DNA of 64,000 nt from Colwellia sp. 75C3 (GTDB lineage Bacteria > Pseudomonadota > Gammaproteobacteria > Enterobacterales > Alteromonadaceae), in assembly GCF_002836255.1 (NCBI RefSeq), contig NZ_PJAU01000033.1:62001-126000 (forward strand), in the 5' to 3' direction. This document shows positions 54,159-61,671 of this stretch, piece after piece; positions within the stretch are counted from its first letter, which is position 1, and every line of letters begins with the position of its first letter. The notes under the pieces are model-generated. The model did not search any database, was not told the DNA's origin, and saw only the letters and a program-made list of their open reading frames with translations. Position numbers and translations under genes: made by a program.

Positions 54159-55046
54159 ATGAAGCAACAATCGTTATATATTCAAGGTGAAGATTACCAG
54201 TTACATCTTCGTCATATATCCAAAAATTCAGCTGGCACGCCTGTATTAATGATCCACGGAGCCATAGAGAATGGTTATATTTTTTATACTAAGAAAGGTA
54301 AAGGGTTAGCCTGCTATTTAGCTGAACAGGGTTTTGATGTTTATGTTGCTGACCTTCGTGGTCGGGGACAAAGCACGCCAATAATAAGTGCTAATTCTGA
54401 CTTTGGTCAATTTGAAGCGATTAGCCAAGATATACCGATGTTTTTAGATTACATCACTAATAAGACCAACAAAGCTATGCATGTAGTTTCTCATTCATGG
54501 GGTGGTGTGTTAATGGCGAGTTGTTTAGCTCGTTATCCAGAACGTTTGTCACAAGTATTAAGTAAAACGTGTTTTGGCACAAAAAGGTCGGTCAGTGTAA
54601 AAAGTGTAGAGAAGTTTTTAAAAGTGAATTTATTCTGGAATAACGTAGCGATAAAGTTAGCTAATAAAAATGGCTTTTTAGATGCAAAAAAGTATGGTGT
54701 AGGCTCAGATAATGAAACGAAAAAGTCCCTTGCACAAAGTGTTGCTTGGGTTAAAAAAGGTGCTTGGATAGACCCCCATGATGGCTTTGATTATAATGAA
54801 GCCGCTAAAAATATAGTATGGCCGCCGTCGTGGCACTGTACCGGAGTAAAAGACAAGGTTTTAGGGCATGAGCAAGATGTAAAAGCGTTTATTGCTGAGT
54901 CATCGAATCATCAAGCTAAATTTAATTTACTTTCAAAGAAGAATGGTCATGCCTTAGATTATGATCATATTAATATTCTGACTCATCCACAGGCTGTTAC
55001 CGATCATTTTCCGCTGTTGGCTGAATGGCTAAAAACTCATCAATAA
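54159..55046 (+). CDS. Alpha/beta hydrolase
   Basis: 295 residues, cytosolic (no signal peptide). Fold landmarks: VLMIHGAIENGYIFY (oxyanion strand), VADLRGRGQSTP, and the nucleophile elbow VVSHSWGGVLMA with serine. The late segment KNGHALDYDHINIL has candidate catalytic histidines. The sequence suggests an esterase or lipase-like enzyme with unknown substrate. It is alone in its transcription unit. Confidence 0.85.
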   Translation: MKQQSLYIQGEDYQLHLRHISKNSAGTPVLMIHGAIENGYIFYTKKGKGLACYLAEQGFDVYVADLRGRGQSTPIISANSDFGQFEAISQDIPMFLDYITNKTNKAMHVVSHSWGGVLMASCLARYPERLSQVLSKTCFGTKRSVSVKSVEKFLKVNLFWNNVAIKLANKNGFLDAKKYGVGSDNETKKSLAQSVAWVKKGAWIDPHDGFDYNEAAKNIVWPPSWHCTGVKDKVLGHEQDVKAFIAESSNHQAKFNLLSKKNGHALDYDHINILTHPQAVTDHFPLLAEWLKTHQ

Positions 55047-55095
55047 CATTACTCAGTTGGCCCCATAATAAGCTGCTAGATTTTTTCACTAATGC

Positions 55096-55695
55096 CTAAG
55101 TAAAGATACTTAAAAACGGCTCGCCGTGCGCTGACATCAACCAGGCTAATGCTGCGGAGTTAGCAACTACCGTAAACCAAAAAGCTACTCTGAATTCTGC
55201 TTTTTTAGATTTATGCCTCAGTATTTGTTGCGCCAGTGCAGCACCAGGCCAACCGCCAATTAATGCTAATAAGTGTAAGGTACTTTCTTGTGTACGCCAT
55301 TTACCTCGTTGGGCTTTGGATTTGTCAAAAGCATAAGCGAGAAAAGTAATGAGACTACCCCCTAAGTAAATGAGTAATATTTTCTGGGGCAGGTGACCAA
55401 GAAAGTCGGCGGCGGTTAAACAGCCAATAAATAGTAACGCTAAATAGATAGAGAATTTACTGATGCTGTTAGCTGGCTTTTTCTTTAGCTTTTCACCTGA
55501 AAATGTCGCCTGTTCGGCACAATACCGACCTTGATTATCTTTTGTTACCTTGAAGACAATCACATCATTTATTTTGGGTATTCGATGGCGATTGGCTAAG
55601 GCCTTTTTGTGGATAAAAATGGAGTCACCGCCGCCATTTGGCGCGATAAAGCCAAACGCTTTATCGGCGTTCCATTTAATAATTTTTCCTTTCAT
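55096..55695 (-). CDS. Cold-shock-domain / DUF1294 membrane protein
   Basis: 199 residues. The N-terminal cold-shock OB-fold (MKGKIIKWNADKAFGFIAP, SIFIHKKAL) carries RNP-type aromatic residues for nucleic-acid binding. It is fused to a C-terminal DUF1294 region with about three hydrophobic helices, including AYAFDKSKAQRGKWRTQE and LLALIGGWPGA. This fusion is widespread in gammaproteobacteria and of unknown function. It is placed downstream of the LRR-kinase gene with 29 bases between them. Confidence 0.92.
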   Translation of the reverse strand: MKGKIIKWNADKAFGFIAPNGGGDSIFIHKKALANRHRIPKINDVIVFKVTKDNQGRYCAEQATFSGEKLKKKPANSISKFSIYLALLFIGCLTAADFLGHLPQKILLIYLGGSLITFLAYAFDKSKAQRGKWRTQESTLHLLALIGGWPGAALAQQILRHKSKKAEFRVAFWFTVVANSAALAWLMSAHGEPFLSIFT

Positions 55696-55724
55696 AACTT
55701 TCTTGTTTTGTTTTGCCGTAATTT

Positions 55725-56999
55725 TTATGAAGTGAGATCTTTCAGTGCGTTAAAGTCGTCACTCGTTCTATCTTCTTCACTACAAACACTCAGTAAATCA
55801 TCAATGAAATGAGTTAACGCTCTGTGTTCAATTTGTTGTACTTTTTCTTGCTGGGCAGGCGTTAGCATTTGATAACTTGTCGCAGCGCCAAAATCACCAA
55901 AAATAATGTTTCCTTGTACATCATATAAGGTGTTGTGGGCATATAAGTCACCGTGACAAACTTGCTTATTATGTAAGTGCGCGAACACATCTTGCATCTG
56001 ACTTACGATGTTCTTAATAAGGCCGATGGATAAGCTAAAGTCTTGCGGAAAAGTATCGCGGGTACAGCTTTTAAAACAAGGCGGTAAACCAAGGTTTTGG
56101 TAACTTTCAGGAATAAGACTCATGATTAAGGCAAGGTAGTTTAGTTCAGTAACTTGCGCTAATGACTCGACCAAATTTGGATGTTTTCCTACTTGTAAGC
56201 AGGCCTGTAATTCATCTTGTGGATAACCATCACTAGTGACTTCACCTTTAAAAACTTTAACGGCAATATCTTCAGGAAATTGTGATTGCGGTGTATTCCA
56301 ATGTGCTTTTGAAATTACGCCAGAAGCGCCTTGTCCTAAGACATTTTCTAGGGTGTAACTTGCCGATGATAGGTGCGGTACTGACTTCACTTCGGCTTGA
56401 ATTTCGCTATTATTTTCGCTGAAAGTGGTCTGCTTAACTGCTGAAAAAGGGTTACCAGCAAAGGCAAACCAAGCCAACTTAGGCAGGTTTAATAACTGTT
56501 CAGGACATTCGGTTAACTTATTAGCAGAAATACGCACTAGCTCAAGGTTATTAGATTGCGCTAAGGTTTGCGGTAAATGTGTTAATTGGTTGCCAGCTAA
56601 CGCTAACTTCTGCAACCGTGGTCGTTCACCCAAACTATCTGGCAAAGTTTCAATTAAATTATCCGTTAATATCAACCAACGTAATTGCGCAGGCAGTGAT
56701 GCTTCAGCAACTGTTTTTATTTGGTTTGATTTAAAGCCAACCATTTCTAAGTTAGGCAATTGTCCTAATACTTCAGGCAGGTGTTCAAATTTATTTTGTG
56801 AAGCAAAAATTATTTTTAGTTTGGTCAGTTGTGCCAGTTCATCAGGTAATGAAGAGAGTGCATTATGAGATAAATCTAAGATCTCTAAACTGTCAGCTAA
56901 CGTTAAAATTTCTAGTGGGAATGTGGCTAAGTTTTCAGATAATTTTAATTGGCTAATGCCGTTGAGTTCACCAGATTTAAGCTGAGCAAGAGTATGCAC
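55725..56999 (-). CDS. Leucine-rich-repeat protein with C-terminal protein-kinase domain
   Basis: 424 residues in one polypeptide. Residues about 15-200 contain eight leucine-rich repeats of about 23 residues (LEILDLSHNALSSLPDELAQLTKLK, and similar units). Residues about 210-424 form a protein kinase-like domain: glycine loop VLGQGASGVISKAHW, lysine in IAVKVFKGE, catalytic loop CHGDLYAHNTLYD and metal motif FGDFGAAT. No signal peptide or membrane segment, so the protein is cytosolic. LRR-kinase fusions are common in plants and rarer in bacteria; ligand and substrate are unknown. The gene precedes the cold-shock/DUF1294 gene and may be in operon with it. Confidence 0.88.
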   Translation of the reverse strand: MHTLAQLKSGELNGISQLKLSENLATFPLEILTLADSLEILDLSHNALSSLPDELAQLTKLKIIFASQNKFEHLPEVLGQLPNLEMVGFKSNQIKTVAEASLPAQLRWLILTDNLIETLPDSLGERPRLQKLALAGNQLTHLPQTLAQSNNLELVRISANKLTECPEQLLNLPKLAWFAFAGNPFSAVKQTTFSENNSEIQAEVKSVPHLSSASYTLENVLGQGASGVISKAHWNTPQSQFPEDIAVKVFKGEVTSDGYPQDELQACLQVGKHPNLVESLAQVTELNYLALIMSLIPESYQNLGLPPCFKSCTRDTFPQDFSLSIGLIKNIVSQMQDVFAHLHNKQVCHGDLYAHNTLYDVQGNIIFGDFGAATSYQMLTPAQQEKVQQIEHRALTHFIDDLLSVCSEEDRTSDDFNALKDLTS

Positions 57000-57153
57000 T
57001 TTAATGATTCCGTATATGAGAGATGAAAAGTGCGCTAGTTTACTGGAATTTCTGTTGTAAATCTTTTGTTATTAGTTCAATTATGATTCTAATGCGACAG
57101 GTATTGATATTTGAAATATAGAGGGGGTTAAGCAACAACAGCTTTTTATTTTT

Positions 57154-57183
57154 AAAAAAAGCACCTAGGGCGAACCTAGATGC
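57154..57183 (-). terminator. Terminator of the chitinase gene at 57275
   Basis: GCACCTAGG (57161-57169) pairs with CCTAGATGC (57175-57183) with one mismatch. On the minus strand it is followed by a run of T (57154-57160). Confidence 0.78.
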
Positions 57184-57274
57184 AAAAGTGTGGGGAGTCA
57201 ATTAATCGCCTTATAGCAAAATAGCTTTCCACTTCCTTGTGAGAAAAACGATTAATTATTTACAACATGTATAC

Positions 57275-59893
57275 TTACTTTTTCCAAACGCCTGCAACAC
57301 CCGGCTCTTCACCTTTAGTCCACCAACCTGCGGTATACGTTTCATTGTTATGTGAAACTTTATCGCCGCCGTTATAAACTAAATCTGCACGCCAAGCTCT
57401 AACTTGACCGTCATCAGGGATAACTTCAGACCAAGCACCGCTTTGATCTGGTTGTTCACCTTTAGTCCACCAGTTAGCTTTATAAGTGACTTCGTTATAA
57501 ACAACGGTATCGCCAGTATTATAAACTTTACTGCTATCCCAAGTATCACTTCCGCCAGTGGTTTTATCCGTTACTGTTACCATGAAGTTTTGTGAAGTCA
57601 CAGCAGTGCCATCACTTACATCAACACTTACGGTGTAGTTAGTATCAGCAGTTACATCACCTGCAGTTAACGTTACATTGGCGCCTGAGCCTGTTAACGT
57701 TAAACCAGTAGGTACTCGCCATGTGTAAGTTAATGAGTCGTTATCAACATCAGTAGCAGAAACAGCGATGCTAGCTTGCATTGTCTCTTCTATTGTTACG
57801 TCATTAATTGCAACAACAACAGGAGCGGTATTACCCGTAATTTCTGCAATAACCGTTAATGTTGTAGATTTACTTACCGTTGATTTTCCATCAGATACGC
57901 TAACTGTTACGGCATAATTGCTTGTTGTCGTTACGGTATTGGCAGTAATAACTACGTTAGCAGTGTTTGTTGCTGTCGCCGTTAACGCACTATCCATAGT
58001 CCAGCTGTAAGTTAAGTTATCGTTGTCTGCATCTGTGGCAGTCGCAGCAATAGTAATCATCTCGCCAGAATTAACTGAAAAGCTATTCGCTAAGCTAATA
58101 ACTGGTTTTTTGTTGATTGGACCAACAACACCACCTAAACCTTCATGCATAGCATTAAGAATATCGCCATTATCTGCGTCAATTTCCCAAGCAAATAAAC
58201 CACCTAAACCACTCGCGTTAACATATTGGCCTTTAGCGATAACAGATCTTGGGCTATCGTACGTTACTAACTTGCCTGATTGTTTGTTCCATACATAAGC
58301 CGCATCAGCCATTTCATCATAGCCAGCTTCAAAGCCATTAACACCAGTACCTGCAGCGCCAACCATATGTTGAGCAAGGCCTTTGTAGTCAATAATTCCC
58401 GCTTCCCAAACACCTTGAGCAGTAGAACCCGTAAGTTTACCCGTACCGTCAGCAGTCATTGGGTTATCTAAAATAGTGGTATTTTCTGGCATTACGCCTT
58501 CCCAACCACGACCATACATTGCTGTACCTACGACAATCTTTTTAGCGGCTACGCCTTGTGCTAATAATAAATCTACTGCATTAGTGATGGTATAAGCAGG
58601 ACCTTTACGTGGTTCGCCTTTATCATCTAAGCCAGTACCGTTACATTCATCAACACTAATATGGCTACCACAATTCAAGCCAGTTTGATGACCGGTCACG
58701 TTGTTCCAACCGCCAAAGAAATCATAAGTCATGGCAAAGATGTAATCCATAAACTGCGCAGCTGCAGCGTAATCGACGTCTTCAATTTTGTCATAACCTG
58801 AGCCGATAGCTGAGGTAAGCTCATAGGTACGACCTGATTCAGCTTCAAGCTCATTTAACATAGTACGAAGTTCTTGCATCAAGGCAACATACGCTGGACC
58901 ATCATTGATTGGATCGCCTAAGTTGGTAGAAGCACCGTCACCACCAGGAAATTCCCAATCAATATCAACACCATCGTAGAATTTCCAAGTTGTTAGGAAT
59001 TTCTTCATTGAGGCGACAAACACATCACGATTGGCTTTTTGGGTAAAACCATAAAATGGGTCTGATAACGTCCAACCACCGACAGAAGGTAGTATTTTTA
59101 AATCAGGGTTACGTTGTTTTAGCGCCATTAATTGCGCGTAAGTACCACGAATTGGATCGCTTGCATCAATACCAGGTAATGCTTTTTGTACTGCAGCCCA
59201 AGGATCATGAATAACAACTTCATAATCTGCAGAGCCAGCACAAGCTTTTTCTAAAGCACGCCAACTATTACCATTTTCAATTTCTTTTAGTGACTCATTC
59301 GCACCACAGATTGGAATAAAGCCGTATAATAAATGCGTTAAATTATCTGCGGGTATTTGGCTTACATCATAACCACGACCGTAAATTCCCCACTCAACAA
59401 AATAAGCACCAACAACGTTATCTATTTGTGTTGGGTAGCTTTTATTATTTGGATCTATGTTCATGGTAAGTGGTGCTAAATGACCACCATCAGTATCGGC
59501 AATAATTATTTCTTTTTGCGCACTGGTTGCACAGACTGTGCCTTCACATAACTCAATAGTGAGTTGATGGCGACCAGATTGATCATAAGGAAAACTAATT
59601 ACGCCGCCTTTGGTGCCTGCAGCGAAATTACCTTCATTAACCATAGTGTTATCAAAGTAAACTTTGTAGCTATCGCCACCAGAGCCACTCCAAGCATTCC
59701 ATTTTATGCTGATGTCTACTAACTCTTTTGCGGTAACGATGTCTTTATAAGAACCTTGACCTTCAAGGTTTACCTCAACAAAGGAGTAACTTTGCGGTGT
59801 CCAATCTATGCTAGGCGCTGAAGGAGCTGCATCGACATTTTGTGATGATAATGCCGCACTGATTGCACACGCTGTGAGTAGTCTTTTATTCAT
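57275..59893 (-). CDS. Secreted multidomain GH18 chitinase
   Basis: 872 residues. Signal peptide ends at NVDAAPS. A ChiA-type Ig-like N-terminal domain (about 25-135) precedes the GH18 catalytic barrel (about 155-590). The catalytic DxxDxDxE motif is DGVDIDWEF, with E314 as the acid. Two PKD/cadherin-like domains follow (about 595-690, 690-780), then two CBM5/12 chitin-binding modules (YKANWWTKGEQPD, YTAGWWTKGEEPG). It hydrolyses chitin outside the cell. It is the most downstream of three minus-strand chitin genes, and its start is 99 bases from the LPMO stop. Confidence 0.95.
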   Translation of the reverse strand: MNKRLLTACAISAALSSQNVDAAPSAPSIDWTPQSYSFVEVNLEGQGSYKDIVTAKELVDISIKWNAWSGSGGDSYKVYFDNTMVNEGNFAAGTKGGVISFPYDQSGRHQLTIELCEGTVCATSAQKEIIIADTDGGHLAPLTMNIDPNNKSYPTQIDNVVGAYFVEWGIYGRGYDVSQIPADNLTHLLYGFIPICGANESLKEIENGNSWRALEKACAGSADYEVVIHDPWAAVQKALPGIDASDPIRGTYAQLMALKQRNPDLKILPSVGGWTLSDPFYGFTQKANRDVFVASMKKFLTTWKFYDGVDIDWEFPGGDGASTNLGDPINDGPAYVALMQELRTMLNELEAESGRTYELTSAIGSGYDKIEDVDYAAAAQFMDYIFAMTYDFFGGWNNVTGHQTGLNCGSHISVDECNGTGLDDKGEPRKGPAYTITNAVDLLLAQGVAAKKIVVGTAMYGRGWEGVMPENTTILDNPMTADGTGKLTGSTAQGVWEAGIIDYKGLAQHMVGAAGTGVNGFEAGYDEMADAAYVWNKQSGKLVTYDSPRSVIAKGQYVNASGLGGLFAWEIDADNGDILNAMHEGLGGVVGPINKKPVISLANSFSVNSGEMITIAATATDADNDNLTYSWTMDSALTATATNTANVVITANTVTTTSNYAVTVSVSDGKSTVSKSTTLTVIAEITGNTAPVVVAINDVTIEETMQASIAVSATDVDNDSLTYTWRVPTGLTLTGSGANVTLTAGDVTADTNYTVSVDVSDGTAVTSQNFMVTVTDKTTGGSDTWDSSKVYNTGDTVVYNEVTYKANWWTKGEQPDQSGAWSEVIPDDGQVRAWRADLVYNGGDKVSHNNETYTAGWWTKGEEPGVAGVWKK

Positions 59894-59992
59894 AATTTCC
59901 TCTTCTTATAATATTGCTGATTGTTATACCAAAGGTATGGTCAGCTTCGTTTGTGGGGGATTTTTCCAAAAGTATTTGTAAAAATAAGCGTA

Positions 59993-61585
59993 TTAACGCT
60001 TTTGCCAAACATTACTGACATCAGGTTGTTCACCTTTAGTCCACCATTTGGCTTGATAGGTTATTTTTTGATAGCTAACAACAGCACCTTGGGAGTATTC
60101 ATTCTGGACACTCCACGTTGCAGTGCCTCCGTCGGTTGGAGAATCTAGTTGCCATGCATTGCTGTTATTAGGCGTTTGGTTTTTGTTCCACCATTTAGCG
60201 GAATACACCTTGTTTTCATAACTGACTTTATCGTTAGCTGAATAGGCTTGAGTACTTGTCCATAGGGGAACAGTTGGGTCTACCACACTATTTTTCACCG
60301 TGACGGTAAAGGTCTTGCTCGTGGTTAATAGTCCGTCTGACACCGCAACATTTAGGCTAAAGTCAGTATCGGCTTCAACTGCAGGAGCGTTAATAACGAG
60401 GTTGGCATCACTGCCGGTATAAGAAAGTTCATTCGGTATTTGCCAAGTGAAAATCAAATTAGCTTGTTCATCATCAAAGGCATGAACATGAATAGCTTCT
60501 GAAGCAGATTCGGTCATAACAATATTAGCTATGTCATGTACGATTGGCGCAGTATTAATTGGTGCTGCTTGGATGGTAAGTACAACAGTGTGCTCGTTAT
60601 GGGTCACGTAGTTAATATTACTGAGCAAGTTGGCGGTATCAAAAGTAATATCACCTTGGCTATCTTCTACACCAATATTAAGTAAGTGGCTGTAATCAAT
60701 ATTTAATGATTGCGCAAAGTCGCTCGCCCACGTGGCATGGTTTAATTCGGTTATCGCGAGTTGTTGGCTGATTAACTCTTGGCCAGTGGCATCAAATAAT
60801 CGTAAGCTAGCCGTTTCTCCAACAGCTGGTGTTTGTCCTTGTTTGAGGAAAAAACCTGCGCTAAACCACGTATCAGGCTCAACAGTATCTCGCACGATAG
60901 TAACGTCACTGCAGTTATAGAAACCTTCACCAACCACATCATCACGCTGCCAACGGCTATATAAAATGGCATCGCCAACCCTATCGGCGGGAATACTGAC
61001 ATTCATTTCATAGAAACGTTTGCCGTCAGCATCCTTAATGAAATCGATATTATCGTGCGACTGAACCAAGGTAACGTCAGACCAAGTAAGCGGCATGGTG
61101 TTACCGTCATAGCTTGGATTACTTAAAAAGAACTGCCAAAAACTTGGGTTATGTGGCGTTGTAGCCAGAAATTTTATATTGATATCACCATTGGCATTGG
61201 GCACTACTTCACTACGCTGCCAATGTGGAGAGGGTAAGTTCATGCCTCTTTTTTTGTTATCGCCACCGGCACATAAAGTACCGTCGGGTATATTGGCTTT
61301 TACCTCAACCAAGTTAGTGAAGTCACGTGTATTAACAGAAAATTCATGTGATTGCACAAATTGAAAATGACCAGAGCTTAAATACGCCGCTCGACAGGCA
61401 GCATTGGGAATATTTGAGCCATCTTCAGGCCACCAGTAACCTTGCTGTAATTCACAAAAAGCTTGTCGAGCCATAGGGCTGAACATATAGCCGTGTGCGG
61501 ATACTTGATTACTCATGCCAGCTAATACGCTAGTTAATACTAGACTTAAGGCGGCAGACTTAACGTTGAGCTTAATTTTAGACAT
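59993..61585 (-). CDS. Chitin-active lytic polysaccharide monooxygenase (AA10) with chitin-binding modules
   Basis: 530 residues. The signal peptide ends at VSA, exposing His31 (HGYMFSPMARQAFCELQQGYWWPEDG) as the N-terminal copper ligand. His145 (TTPHNPSFWQF) matches the second copper histidine and GEGFYN supplies the axial phenylalanine, the AA10 histidine-brace arrangement. A GbpA-like domain (about 215-340), one PKD-like domain and two CBM5/12 modules (YSAKWWNKNQTPN, YQAKWWTKGEQPD) follow. It cleaves crystalline chitin oxidatively to give the chitinases access. Confidence 0.95.
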   Translation of the reverse strand: MSKIKLNVKSAALSLVLTSVLAGMSNQVSAHGYMFSPMARQAFCELQQGYWWPEDGSNIPNAACRAAYLSSGHFQFVQSHEFSVNTRDFTNLVEVKANIPDGTLCAGGDNKKRGMNLPSPHWQRSEVVPNANGDINIKFLATTPHNPSFWQFFLSNPSYDGNTMPLTWSDVTLVQSHDNIDFIKDADGKRFYEMNVSIPADRVGDAILYSRWQRDDVVGEGFYNCSDVTIVRDTVEPDTWFSAGFFLKQGQTPAVGETASLRLFDATGQELISQQLAITELNHATWASDFAQSLNIDYSHLLNIGVEDSQGDITFDTANLLSNINYVTHNEHTVVLTIQAAPINTAPIVHDIANIVMTESASEAIHVHAFDDEQANLIFTWQIPNELSYTGSDANLVINAPAVEADTDFSLNVAVSDGLLTTSKTFTVTVKNSVVDPTVPLWTSTQAYSANDKVSYENKVYSAKWWNKNQTPNNSNAWQLDSPTDGGTATWSVQNEYSQGAVVSYQKITYQAKWWTKGEQPDVSNVWQKR

Positions 61586-61596
61586 AGTTTTCCCCT

Positions 61597-61624
61597 AGCG
61601 ATAAATACCGGAGTATTTATCGCT
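61597..61624. promoter_or_regulatory. 12-bp intercistronic hairpin upstream of the LPMO gene
   Basis: AGCGATAAATAC (61597-61608) and GTATTTATCGCT (61613-61624) pair perfectly around CGGA. It lies between the stop of the chitinase at 61672 and the LPMO start. No T tract follows on the minus strand, so an mRNA processing/stability hairpin or weak terminator is more likely than a strong terminator. Confidence 0.55.
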
Positions 61625-61671
61625 GGTTATTTGTTAAAAGAATTAAATGTTACGAATTAACTTGTCAGACG

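Noticed and set aside
59926..59940. ATACCAAAGGTAT upstream of the chitinase gene as another MITE end
   Set aside because: Only the first seven bases match the terminal repeat and no interior homology follows.
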